64,000 bases of DNA. It comes from DATILL01 sp035476575. Lineage in GTDB: Bacteria; Actinomycetota; Actinomycetes; Mycobacteriales; JACQDL01. How positions within the stretch are numbered: position 1 is the stretch's first letter; each line of letters opens with the position of its first letter. Positions 45,631 through 53,530 of this stretch are shown piece by piece. Where the stretch lies: the NCBI GenBank assembly GCA_035476575.1, contig DATILL010000152.1, forward strand, positions 1 to 64,000, given 5' to 3'. A model generated the notes under the pieces. It made no database searches. It saw nothing but the letters and a program-made list of their open reading frames with translations, and had not been told where the DNA came from. A program made the position numbers and the translations under genes.

Positions 45631-46587
45631 TCAGCCGAAGTGGTCCCAGCCGGGCGGGCCGGCGTACTCCTCGCCGTCCACCAGCACGCCAGCGCCCTCG
45701 ACCACCCGGCCAGCCACCAGCCACCCCTCAGGCAGCGCCACGCCGGCCGGGAACGTCGCCGCCAGCGCGTGGTCCTCGCCCCCGGAGAGCACCCAGTCGA
45801 GCGGATCCAGGCCGAGCGCGCTGCCGACCTCCCGCAGCCGGGCCGGCACCTCGAAGGCCCCCGACCCCAGCTCGACCCGCACCGCTGAGAGCCGGGCGAC
45901 GTGACCGAGGTCGGCAACCAGCCCGTCGCTCACGTCGATCATCGCGGTGGCGCCGAGCGTGGCGGCTTGCGGGCCGGCGGCGTACGGCGGCTCGGGCCGG
46001 CGGTAGGCGTTGACCACGGCGGCCGGCGAGCGGAACCCCCGCGCCAGCACCGCCAGCCCGGCCGCCGCCCAGCCCAGCTTCCCAGCCACCGCCACCTGGT
46101 CGCTGGGCCGCGCGCCGGACCGGGTCACCGCCGGCCGGCCCTCCAGGTCGCCGAGCGCGGTCACCGCGATGGTCAGCACCTCCGACCGGGACACGTCCCC
46201 GCCGACCACCCCGACGCGCACCAGCCCGCACTCGTCCCGCAGCCCGTCGGCCAGCCCGTCCGCCCAGTCCAGCGGCAGGTCGGGCGGGCAGGCCAGGCCA
46301 ACCACGATCCCGGTCGGCACCGCACCCATCGCGGCGACATCGGCGAGGTTCTGCGCGGCCGCCTTGCGGCCCACGTCGTACGCCGTCGACCAGTCCCGGC
46401 GGAAGTGCCGGCCCTCCACCAGCAGGTCGGTGGTGACCACGACCCGACCATCGGCGGCGCGCAGCACGGCCGCGTCGTCACCCGGCCCGAGCAGGGTGAA
46501 CTCGCCTGGCAGCGCGCGCGCCGTGACCCGGCGGATCAGGCCGAACTCTCCGGCGTCGGCGACGGTGATGGTCTTCCTCCCCTGCAT
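45631..46587 (-). CDS. thiL: Thiamine-monophosphate kinase
   Basis: ThiL makes thiamine diphosphate from thiamine monophosphate and ATP. The 318-residue protein shows the PurM-like motifs LLGPGDDAAVL, TTDLLVEGRHF, NLADVAAMGAVP, VVGGDVSRSEVL and IDVSDGLVADLGH, and ends with the SGGEDHAL segment. The ATG at 46587 is the usual family start. It is divergent from the Lrp-type gene. Confidence 0.96.
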   Translation of the reverse strand: MQGRKTITVADAGEFGLIRRVTARALPGEFTLLGPGDDAAVLRAADGRVVVTTDLLVEGRHFRRDWSTAYDVGRKAAAQNLADVAAMGAVPTGIVVGLACPPDLPLDWADGLADGLRDECGLVRVGVVGGDVSRSEVLTIAVTALGDLEGRPAVTRSGARPSDQVAVAGKLGWAAAGLAVLARGFRSPAAVVNAYRRPEPPYAAGPQAATLGATAMIDVSDGLVADLGHVARLSAVRVELGSGAFEVPARLREVGSALGLDPLDWVLSGGEDHALAATFPAGVALPEGWLVAGRVVEGAGVLVDGEEYAGPPGWDHFG

Positions 46588-46647
46588 TCGATCACTATGG
46601 GGTAAGTTCTACCTTCCTCCCGTGTACCGATGTCGAAAGGGCTCGCC

Positions 46648-46881
46648 GTGGTCCAGGCCTACATCCTGATCCAGACCGAGGTCGGTAAGGCGGCCCAGGT
46701 GGCCCAGGAGATCGCCGACCTCAAGGGCGTCACGATGGCGGAGGACGTGACCGGGCCGTACGACGTGATCGTTCGGGCCGAGGCACGCAACATGGACGAG
46801 CTGGGCAAGCTGGTGGTCGCGAAGGTGCAGGCGGTGCCGGGCATCACCCGCACCCTGACCTGCCCCGTGGTGCACCTGTAG
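46648..46881 (+). CDS. Lrp/AsnC ligand-binding domain protein (stand-alone RAM)
   Basis: A 77-residue protein consisting only of the Lrp/AsnC effector domain: VVQAYILIQTEVGKAAQVA, then DVTGPYDVIVRAEARNMDEL and a C-terminal VPGITRTLTCPVV. There is no DNA-binding domain. Such stand-alone RAM proteins are common in actinobacteria; they are thought to bind amino acids and modulate partners. The GTG at 46648 follows AAAGGG; an ATG at 46630 would add six residues. Confidence 0.9.
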   Translation: MVQAYILIQTEVGKAAQVAQEIADLKGVTMAEDVTGPYDVIVRAEARNMDELGKLVVAKVQAVPGITRTLTCPVVHL

Positions 46882-46969
46882 CCAACTACGCTGACCGCTG
46901 ACCGCCCGCCAGCTCCCAGGACCACCCATCGACACCACCCGACGCCGCGCCACCCTGGTCGCCACCGCC

Positions 46970-47473
46970 GTGGCGGTGCCCGTGACGGTGCTGCTCATCC
47001 TGCTGCTCAACCGTGGCGCGCTGACCTCGCCCGCGCCGTCCCCTCCCTCGACCCAGCCGGCGTCCAGCGGAGCGCTCGGTCCGGTGGACGTCGTCCCGCC
47101 ACCCGCCTCCGCCGCGGCCGACCGGAGCTGCCCGGCGGTCATCTCGCGGCTTCCGGTCACGCTGGCTGGCCAGCGGTCGCGCCCGGCCCGGTCCAGCTCG
47201 CGGTACGTCGCCGCCTGGGGCGAGCCCCCGTTGGTGCTGCGCTGCGGGATGCCGCGCCCGGCCGGGTTCGTCCGGGCCAGCGCACTGACCGTGGTCAACG
47301 GCGTGCAGTGGTACGTCGACCCGGGCCCGGCCGCGGCGGTGTGGACGGTGGTGGACCGGCCGGTGTACGTCGAGCTCAGCGTGCCGGCGGCGTACTCCAG
47401 CGCGCCGGTCGTGGACTTGGCCAAGGACATCACGGACGCCCTGCCCGCCCGGCCCATCCACCCGGGGGGCTGA
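46970..47473 (+). CDS. DUF3515 membrane protein
   Basis: A 167-residue actinobacterial DUF3515 protein: one N-terminal membrane helix (VPVTVLLILLLNRGAL), a Pro/Ser-rich stretch, then a small domain with WGEPPLVLRCGMPRPAGF, NGVQWYVDPG, WTVVDRPVYVEL. It is an exported membrane-anchored domain of unknown function. The coding frame with RRR just before the helix extends upstream to about 46928 without an ATG/GTG, so the true start may be a rare codon (ATC at 46928 or CTG at 46955). Confidence 0.85.
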   Translation: MAVPVTVLLILLLNRGALTSPAPSPPSTQPASSGALGPVDVVPPPASAAADRSCPAVISRLPVTLAGQRSRPARSSSRYVAAWGEPPLVLRCGMPRPAGFVRASALTVVNGVQWYVDPGPAAAVWTVVDRPVYVELSVPAAYSSAPVVDLAKDITDALPARPIHPGG

Positions 47474-47511
47474 GGCCGCGGGAGCTGGGTCGGGTCGTCG
47501 GGAGCTGCCGC

Positions 47512-48612
47512 TCAGCGCAGGCCGGTGCCGGCCCGCAGCGCGAGCCGGACCAGCCGGTCCACCAGCTCGGGGCAGCCGAGCCCGCTGGCCTGCCACATCC
47601 GCGGGAACATCGAGATCGGGGTGAACCCGGGCATGGTGTTCAGCTCGTTGATGGTCGGCGTGCCGTCGGCGCCGACAAAGAAGTCGACCCGGGCCAGCCC
47701 GGCGCAGTCCAGCGCGCTGAACGCCCGGGCCGCGAGCGCCCGCACCCGCTCGGTCACCTCGGTCGGCAGCTCGGCCGGGATGTCGAACTCGCAGACGTCG
47801 TCGAGATACTTCGCCTCGAAGTCGTACCAGTCGTGGTCGCTCACCACCCGGATCTCGCCCGGCAGGCTGGTGTCCGGGGGGCCGCCGTCCAGGCGCTCCA
47901 GCACGCCGCACTCCACCTCGCGGCCGACCACCGCCGCCTCGACGAGCACCTTCGGGTCGACCTCCCGGGCGTGCGCGATCGCGGCCGGCAGGTCGGCGGC
48001 GTCCTTGACCTTGGTGATGCCGATGCTCGACCCGGCCCGGGCTGGCTTGACGAAGACCGGCAGGCCGAGCCGCTCCAGCTCCTCCTCGGTCGGCCACTGG
48101 CCCGGCCGCACCGCCGCGTAGTCGGCCACCGGCAGCCCCGCGGCCAGCAGCAGCCTCTTGGTGAACTCCTTGTCCATCGCGGCGGCGCTGGCCAGCACAC
48201 CGGACCCGACGTACGGCGTCCCGGCCAGCTCCAGCAGGCCCTGGATGGTGCCGTCCTCGCCGTACGCCCCGTGCAGCACCGGGAAGACCACGTCCACCGC
48301 GCCGAGCAGCCGGGCCGCGCCGGCACCCGGCGAGAGGACCGACAGCCCGCCCGCGGTCGGGTCTCCGGGCAGCACCACGGCGGTGGCCGCCGTCACGCTC
48401 GGCAGCGTCCGGCCCCGGATGGCCAGCGCCGCCGGGTCGTCGTCGGCCAGCACCCACGCGCCGTCGCGGGTGATCCCGACCGGCAGGACGTCGTAGGTGT
48501 CCCGGTCCAGCGCCGCCAGCACGCTGCCGGCGGACACGCACGAGATCGCATGCTCGGTGCTGCGGCCGCCGAACACGACGGCCACCCGGATCCTGCGCGG
48601 CTGCTCGGTCAC
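47512..48612 (-). CDS. ddl: D-alanine--D-alanine ligase
   Basis: Ddl joins two D-Ala for peptidoglycan precursor synthesis. The 366-residue ATP-grasp enzyme shows RVAVVFGGRSTEHAISC, PVLHGAYGEDGTIQGLLE, PVFVKPARAGSSIGITKV and the Mg/ATP site NELNTMPGFTPISMFPRMW. The omega-loop-like YDFEAKYLDD favours D-Ala-D-Ala over D-lactate. Start GTG 48612 (or 48618). It is separated by 11 bases from the PLP-enzyme gene and convergent with DUF3515. Confidence 0.96.
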   Translation of the reverse strand: MTEQPRRIRVAVVFGGRSTEHAISCVSAGSVLAALDRDTYDVLPVGITRDGAWVLADDDPAALAIRGRTLPSVTAATAVVLPGDPTAGGLSVLSPGAGAARLLGAVDVVFPVLHGAYGEDGTIQGLLELAGTPYVGSGVLASAAAMDKEFTKRLLLAAGLPVADYAAVRPGQWPTEEELERLGLPVFVKPARAGSSIGITKVKDAADLPAAIAHAREVDPKVLVEAAVVGREVECGVLERLDGGPPDTSLPGEIRVVSDHDWYDFEAKYLDDVCEFDIPAELPTEVTERVRALAARAFSALDCAGLARVDFFVGADGTPTINELNTMPGFTPISMFPRMWQASGLGCPELVDRLVRLALRAGTGLR

Positions 48613-48623
48613 GGCCACGCACC

Positions 48624-49745
48624 CTACCGGCGAGCCCGGTCGAGCGCCCGCGCGCAGTCGGCGACCAGGTCGGCGGTGTCCTCGCACCCCGCGGAGATCC
48701 GGACGAACCCGTCGGGCACGTCGTCGCCGCCCCACCGGCCCCGGCGGTCGACCGTGGTATGCAGCCCGCCGAAGCTGGTCGCCGCGGTCAGCAGCGTCGA
48801 GGCCGCGACCATCGCGTCGGCGTGGGCGGCGTCGGGGAGCACGCAGCTCAGCACCCCGCCGAACCGGCGCATCTGGCGGACGGCGAGCGGGTACGCCGGG
48901 TCCGTGGGCAGCCCGGGGTAGCGCAGCCCGGTGACCTCCGGCCGGCCGCGCAGCAGCTCGGCGAGGGCGAGCGCGTTGGCCGCCTGCCGGGCCAGCCGCA
49001 GGTCGAGCGTGCCCAGCGAACGGTGCGCCAGCCAGGCCTCGAACGGGCCGGGGATCGCGCCGGCATGGGTGCGCCAGGACCGGATCCGGGCGGCCAGGTC
49101 GGGGTCACGGACGCTGACGTGGCCAAGCAGCAGGTCGCTGTGCCCAGCCAGCGCCTTGGTGTCACTGGCGACCACAACGTCAGCGCCGAGGTCGAGCGGG
49201 CGCTGGCCGAGCGGCGTCGCGGTGGTGTTGTCGACGGCGACCAGCGCACCGGTCGCGTGTGCGGTGGCGACGAGGGCAGCCAGGTCGCACACGTCCAGGC
49301 TGGGGTTGCTCGGGGTCTCGACCAGCACCAGGGCGGCGCCGGCCAGCTCGTACGGCCCGACCGTGGGTGCCTGCCGGACCTCGACGCCGAACGCCACAAG
49401 CCGGACGGCGGCCAGTGGCCGGACGGCGTAGTACCCATCGGACGGGATGACCACGGTGGCTCCCGCGCGCAACACGGTGAAGAGCACCGCGGCGACGGCG
49501 GCCATGCCCGAGGCGAACACCACGGTCTCGGTGGCTCCGTCGAGCTCGGCCAGCGCCCGCTCCAGGTGGCGCCAGGTCGGGTTGTCCGGCCGGCCGTAGC
49601 CGATCGGCGGCTCGCCCGCCGGGGCCGGCTCCCCGGCCAGGTGGAACGGCGCGGCGAACACCGGCCCCGGCAGCAGCGGCGCCCCGACGACCGGGGTGGG
49701 CAGCCCGGCGCGGACACTGCGGGTGCCGTCCCCGGGCTCGCTCAT
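48624..49745 (-). CDS. Cys/Met-metabolism PLP enzyme (cystathionine gamma-lyase/synthase type)
   Basis: A 373-residue fold-type I PLP enzyme: YGRPDNPTWRHLERALAELD, VVFASGMAAVAAVLF, VETPSNPSLDV, the DNTTATPLGQRPLDLGADVV segment and the PLP Lys in VASDTKALAGHSDLLLG. It performs beta/gamma elimination or replacement on a cystathionine-like substrate; lyase or synthase cannot be told. ATG 49745 with GAAGGAGCGACCGG upstream. Repeat cluster E and a duplicate of the gpsA tail lie before it. Confidence 0.9.
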   Translation of the reverse strand: MSEPGDGTRSVRAGLPTPVVGAPLLPGPVFAAPFHLAGEPAPAGEPPIGYGRPDNPTWRHLERALAELDGATETVVFASGMAAVAAVLFTVLRAGATVVIPSDGYYAVRPLAAVRLVAFGVEVRQAPTVGPYELAGAALVLVETPSNPSLDVCDLAALVATAHATGALVAVDNTTATPLGQRPLDLGADVVVASDTKALAGHSDLLLGHVSVRDPDLAARIRSWRTHAGAIPGPFEAWLAHRSLGTLDLRLARQAANALALAELLRGRPEVTGLRYPGLPTDPAYPLAVRQMRRFGGVLSCVLPDAAHADAMVAASTLLTAATSFGGLHTTVDRRGRWGGDDVPDGFVRISAGCEDTADLVADCARALDRARR

Positions 49746-49795
49746 CCGGTCGCTCCTTCGTACCCACTCGTTCGGGCCGCTCATTCTCCTCCACT

Positions 49796-49857
49796 CATTC
49801 GGGCCTGGTCTCCCGGCCGATCAGCGCCTAGACCATGTCCCGGTCGCTTCGCCCCGC
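49796..49857 (-). pseudogene. Decayed duplicate of the 3' end of gpsA
   Basis: This 62-base segment aligns with 50020-50081, the last codons of gpsA (the EAIGDMVRALMGRETKPE region), at roughly 85% identity. It has changes that break the frame. It sits on the far side of repeat cluster E, so the cluster is bracketed by the real gpsA tail and this copy. Confidence 0.7.
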
Positions 49858-49862
49858 CCAAC

Positions 49863-49981
49863 GAGAGGTCACCACACGGGCTGCGGAGACAACGACAGGT
49901 CACCACAACGCCGAGAGGTCACCACACGAGCGCCGACGACAACGACAGGTCACCACAACGCCGAGAGGTGACCACACGGGC
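49863..49981. repeat. AGGTSACCACA repeat cluster E
   Basis: Two full units with an exact 50-base period (GACAACGACAGGTCACCACA repeated 50 bases apart) plus one partial unit, forward orientation. It sits between the gpsA stop and the PLP-enzyme start, flanked on the left by the gpsA-tail duplicate. Confidence 0.88.
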
Positions 49982-50018
49982 GCACTCGGCCGGCGCACTC
50001 AGCCGGGCGCGCACCACG

Positions 50019-51014
50019 TCATTCGGGCTTGGTCTCGCGGCCCATCAGCGCCCGGACCATGTCCCCGATCGCCTCGCCCTCGTACACCACCCGGACCACC
50101 TGCTCGGTGATCGGCATGTCCACGCCGTGCCGCCGGGCCAGCTCCAGGATGGACCGGCAGCTCTTGACCCCCTCGGCAGTCTGCCGGGTCGCCGCGGTCA
50201 CCTGCTCGACGGTCTCGCCGCGCCCGAGCCGCTCGCCAAAGGTGCGGTTGCGAGACAGCGGCGAGCTGCAGGTGGCGACGAGGTCACCCAGCCCGGCCAG
50301 CCCGGCAAAGGTCAGCGGCTCGGCGCCGAGCGCCACCCCAAGCCGGGCCGTCTCGGCCAGCCCACGGGTGATGATCGAGGCCAGCGTGTTGTCGCCAAAG
50401 CCCATCCCCTCGGCGATCCCGCAGGCCAGCGCGATCACGTTCTTCACCGCGCCGCCGAGCTCGCAGCCGACCACGTCGGTGTTGGTGTACGGCCGGAAGT
50501 ACGGCGTCGCGCAAGCGTGCTGCACGGCCACCGCCCGGTCGTGGTCCACGCAGGCGACCACCGTTGCGGCCGGCTGGCCCTCGGCGATCTCGCGGGCCAG
50601 GTTCGGGCCGGACAGCACGCAGACCCGCTCGGCCCGCACCACGGCGACCTCGCGGACGACCTCGCTCATCCGCTTGCAGGTGCCCAGCTCGACGCCCTTG
50701 GCCAGGCTGACCAGGGTGGCGTTGGACGGGATCAGCCCGGACCAGCCGTCCAGGTTGGCCCGCAGCGTCTGCGCCGGCACGGCCAGCACCACGATGTCGG
50801 TGCCGGCCAGGGCGGCCGTCACGTCCGAGGTGACGGCAAGGCGGTCGGGCAGCCGGATGCCGGGCAGGTAGTCGGGGTTCTCCCGCTTCTCGGCGATCGC
50901 CGCGGCCAGGTCCTCCCGGCGGGCCCACAGCGCGACGTCGGTGCCGGCGTCGGCCAGCACCTTGCCGAACGCCGTACCCCACGACCCGGCGCCGAGCACC
51001 GCCGCCTGCCTCAC
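50019..51014 (-). CDS. gpsA: NAD(P)H-dependent glycerol-3-phosphate dehydrogenase
   Basis: GpsA makes sn-glycerol-3-phosphate for phospholipids. The 331-residue protein has AVLGAGSWGTAFGKVLADAG (NAD site), SGPNLAREIAEGQPAA, the catalytic Lys in GGAVKNVIALACGIAEG, and GFGDNTLASIITRGLAE with LAGLGDLVATC. GTG start at 51014 overlaps the plsC stop by four bases; the two encode consecutive steps of phospholipid synthesis. Confidence 0.96.
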   Translation of the reverse strand: MRQAAVLGAGSWGTAFGKVLADAGTDVALWARREDLAAAIAEKRENPDYLPGIRLPDRLAVTSDVTAALAGTDIVVLAVPAQTLRANLDGWSGLIPSNATLVSLAKGVELGTCKRMSEVVREVAVVRAERVCVLSGPNLAREIAEGQPAATVVACVDHDRAVAVQHACATPYFRPYTNTDVVGCELGGAVKNVIALACGIAEGMGFGDNTLASIITRGLAETARLGVALGAEPLTFAGLAGLGDLVATCSSPLSRNRTFGERLGRGETVEQVTAATRQTAEGVKSCRSILELARRHGVDMPITEQVVRVVYEGEAIGDMVRALMGRETKPE

Positions 51015-51748
51015 GCCGGCTCCGCGCTCGCCGCCGGCTTGGGCCGGCGGTAGAACTCGGCCGGCGGGGTCTCGCCCCGGATCTCGGCGAGCTGGTCGCG
51101 GACCGCCCGCATGACCACGTCGGTCACCTCACGCAGCAGTGCTCCGGTGACCGGCTGGTCCCGGTACGCCGACAGGTCCACCGGCTGCCCGGCCTGCACC
51201 GTGACCGGCTTGCGCCGGCCGAGCAGTCGGTACCTCTTGTTGTAGACGTCCACCGCGAGCTGCGGCCCCCACTGCGCCACCGGGATCACCGGTACGTCGG
51301 TCTCCAGCGCCAGCCGGGCCACCCCCGTCTTGGCCAGCATCGGCCACCAGTCCGGATCCCGGGTGACGGTGCCCTCGGGGTAGATCACCACGCACTCGCC
51401 GGCCCGCACCGCCGCCACCGCCGCACGCAGCGAGTCCTTGGCCTCGGCCGAGCCGCGGTACACCGGGATGCACGCGCACCGGCGCATCACCCGGCCGAGG
51501 AGGAAGACGTCGAACAGGCTGCTCTTGGCCAGGAAGCGCGGGATGCGTCCGGCGTCGTAGATGAAGTTGATGAACGACGCCGGGTCGGCGTAGGAGATGT
51601 GGTTGGCCACCACGATGGCACCGCCGCTGGCCGGGATGTGCTCCAGGCCGCGCCACTGCTTGCGGAACAGCAGCCAGGTGACCGGGATGCACACCAGCCA
51701 GGGGATCCGAAGCCACAGGTTGAGCTTGGGATGCTTGCGACGCTCCAT
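51011..51748 (-). CDS. plsC: 1-acyl-sn-glycerol-3-phosphate acyltransferase
   Basis: A 245-residue acyltransferase with the catalytic NHISYAD (H-x4-D, near residue 50), the phosphate-binding VIYPEGTVTRD, and PVIPVAQWGP. A membrane-proximal N-terminal helix is seen (IPWLVCIPVTWLLF). It acylates lysophosphatidate to phosphatidate. ATG 51748 is chosen over an upstream GTG; the long upstream open frame is non-coding. It is coupled to gpsA by a four-base overlap and divergent from cofC. Confidence 0.92.
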   Translation of the reverse strand: MERRKHPKLNLWLRIPWLVCIPVTWLLFRKQWRGLEHIPASGGAIVVANHISYADPASFINFIYDAGRIPRFLAKSSLFDVFLLGRVMRRCACIPVYRGSAEAKDSLRAAVAAVRAGECVVIYPEGTVTRDPDWWPMLAKTGVARLALETDVPVIPVAQWGPQLAVDVYNKRYRLLGRRKPVTVQAGQPVDLSAYRDQPVTGALLREVTDVVMRAVRDQLAEIRGETPPAEFYRRPKPAASAEPA

Positions 51749-51862
51749 GGCCACTCTCTCACCCGCGGCAGCACCGCGTAGACAACACCGCACGTACGTG
51801 GCCGCCAGCCTGCCTTGGCCGCCAGCCTGCGCCGCCAGTCTGCCTGACAGGATAGGAGCACG

Positions 51863-52492
51863 ATGCGTTGGTCGATCGTGATCCCCGTCAAGCGGCTGCC
51901 GCTGGCCAAGAGCCGGCTGTACGACGCCACCCGGCCGGCCGCCGCGCACCGCGAGCTGGCGCTGGCGCTGGCGCTCGACACCACGGTGGCGGCGCTGGCC
52001 TGCCCGGCGGTGGCCCGGGTGCTGGCGGTGACCGACGACGTCGACGCGGCGCCGCGGCTGACCGCCCTCGGCGCGACCGTGCTGCCTGACCTGCCCGACA
52101 GCGGGCTCAACCCGGCGCTGGCCTACGGCGCGGCCCGGGCGGCCGAGCTCAGCCCGGCGCACGGCGTGGCCGTGCTCTCCGCGGACCTGGCCGCGCTCCG
52201 GCCGGCCGAGCTGGTACACGCGCTGGCGGCGGCAGGCCAGCACCGGCGGGCGTTCGTGGCCGACGCCGCCGGCACCGGCACCACGCTGCTGGCGGCCCGG
52301 CCGGGCGCCACCCTCGACCCCCGTTACGGCGCCGGCTCGAGGGCCGCGCACCGGGCCTCCGGCGCTGCCGAGCTGGCCGGTGACTGGCCGTCCCTGCGGC
52401 TGGATGTGGACACCGCCGCGGACCTCACCGAGGCGTTGGCGCTCGGGCTCGGTCCGGCCACCACCGCCGTGCTGGCTGCTCGCCCGGGCTGA
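51863..52492 (+). CDS. fbiD: Phosphoenolpyruvate/2-phospholactate guanylyltransferase CofC/FbiD
   Basis: A 209-residue nucleotidyltransferase of the MobA-like fold: WSIVIPVKRLPLAKSRL at the N-terminus, AVTDDVDAAPRL, GVAVLSADLAALRPAEL and GTGTTLLAARPG. It activates phosphoenolpyruvate (FbiD) or 2-phospho-lactate (CofC) with GTP in coenzyme F420 synthesis; actinobacterial enzymes use PEP. RBS ATAGGAGCACG. The plsC-cofC neighbourhood is conserved in actinomycetes and shows the organism makes F420. Confidence 0.92.
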   Translation: MRWSIVIPVKRLPLAKSRLYDATRPAAAHRELALALALDTTVAALACPAVARVLAVTDDVDAAPRLTALGATVLPDLPDSGLNPALAYGAARAAELSPAHGVAVLSADLAALRPAELVHALAAAGQHRRAFVADAAGTGTTLLAARPGATLDPRYGAGSRAAHRASGAAELAGDWPSLRLDVDTAADLTEALALGLGPATTAVLAARPG

Positions 52493-52666
52493 ACCCTCCG
52501 GCCGGCCGGGTCAGCAGAGGGGGCGGCGGCACGTCGACGGAGCGAGGAGCCAACGTACCGCCGCCCGCGGCACCGGCACCGGGTCAGGGCACCCGGACCG
52601 GGGGTTCTTGCGGTCCCACCAACGGCCGCTCGCCGCGGCGACCGGGCTTCGGCGAGACCCGTGGTG

Positions 52667-53335
52667 TCAGCCGGCCCTGGGCACGGGCACGACCTCGTGT
52701 GTCTCTGGGATGTTGCGACGCCGGCCAGCCCGCAGCAGAGCCTCGGCTATGGGTTCCCAGCGGGGCAGCCGCAGGGTCGCGGGAGCCGGCGGGCGCCACC
52801 ACCGAAGCTGAGCCCCGGTCAGCCGAGATGGCGGCGCCAGCACGTACTCGCCCGGCCCGTGATAGGACACCGGGACGTCGTGGGGGATGTTGATCGCCAC
52901 GCTGGCCAGCCGGGCGTCGGTGAAGAACAGCCACTCACCGGTGGGGGTGTGCGCCACTGGCCCGACCGCGCGGCCGGCGTTGCGCAGCGACTCCATGGCC
53001 CGGCTGGCCACGTCGAGGGGTGCGCGCCAGACGTCGAACAGGTCGCCGGTGGGGAGCACGACGTTCCACGGCTGCGGGCCGTACCACCAGTAGCGGATCG
53101 TGCCCAGGTCGGTGGTCGCGTCCGCCGCCCAGTCCACGCTCAGCGGGTGCGCCCCGGGCTGGGTGCAGCGTGGGTCGCGGCAGGAGCAGACGTCGCCGGC
53201 CGAACGGTGCCGACCGTTGCGGCGGTGCCGGCCGGGCGTGAGCTCGTAGTGAGCGGGGGCGATCCGCCAGCCCCGGTTGGCGTACTCCCGGGCCACCTCT
53301 CTCAGTCGATCCAGTGGACTCGAAAGCCACTGCAT
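52667..53335 (-). CDS. Bifunctional DNA primase/polymerase-domain protein
   Basis: A 222-residue actinobacterial protein resembling the Prim-Pol (AEP) domain: WRIAPAHYELTPGRHRRNGR at the start, CSCRDPRCTQPGAHPL, then YWWYGPQPWNVVLPTGDLFD (the conserved region around the catalytic Asp) and VPVSYHGPGEYVLAPPSRL. The helicase/ATPase partner found in mobile-element prim-pols is absent. A housekeeping or regulatory role is possible; no biochemical assignment. ATG 53335 follows AGGGGG. Divergent from the XRE/TPR gene. Confidence 0.8.
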   Translation of the reverse strand: MQWLSSPLDRLREVAREYANRGWRIAPAHYELTPGRHRRNGRHRSAGDVCSCRDPRCTQPGAHPLSVDWAADATTDLGTIRYWWYGPQPWNVVLPTGDLFDVWRAPLDVASRAMESLRNAGRAVGPVAHTPTGEWLFFTDARLASVAINIPHDVPVSYHGPGEYVLAPPSRLTGAQLRWWRPPAPATLRLPRWEPIAEALLRAGRRRNIPETHEVVPVPRAG

Positions 53336-53530
53336 ATCAGCCCCCTCTCACTCGCAGGAGCACCACGACGGGTCAAGGTCTCGTGGCGTTACGTGACTGA
53401 GACCAAGATTCACCCGCGAGAGGTACCCTGAAGTTGCAAGTTGTTTGAAACCGTCACGCGCGCGGATTACCAAACGTTGATCTAATAGGATCGATATCCG
53501 GGGGGGCTTGCGGAACTACGGAGGAGCCGC

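Noticed and set aside
52667..53335. Prophage or plasmid replication module around the primase-polymerase-like gene
   Set aside because: Neighbours are core genes (cofC, ppk operon), there is no helicase, integrase or replication origin nearby, and the gene is common on actinobacterial chromosomes.
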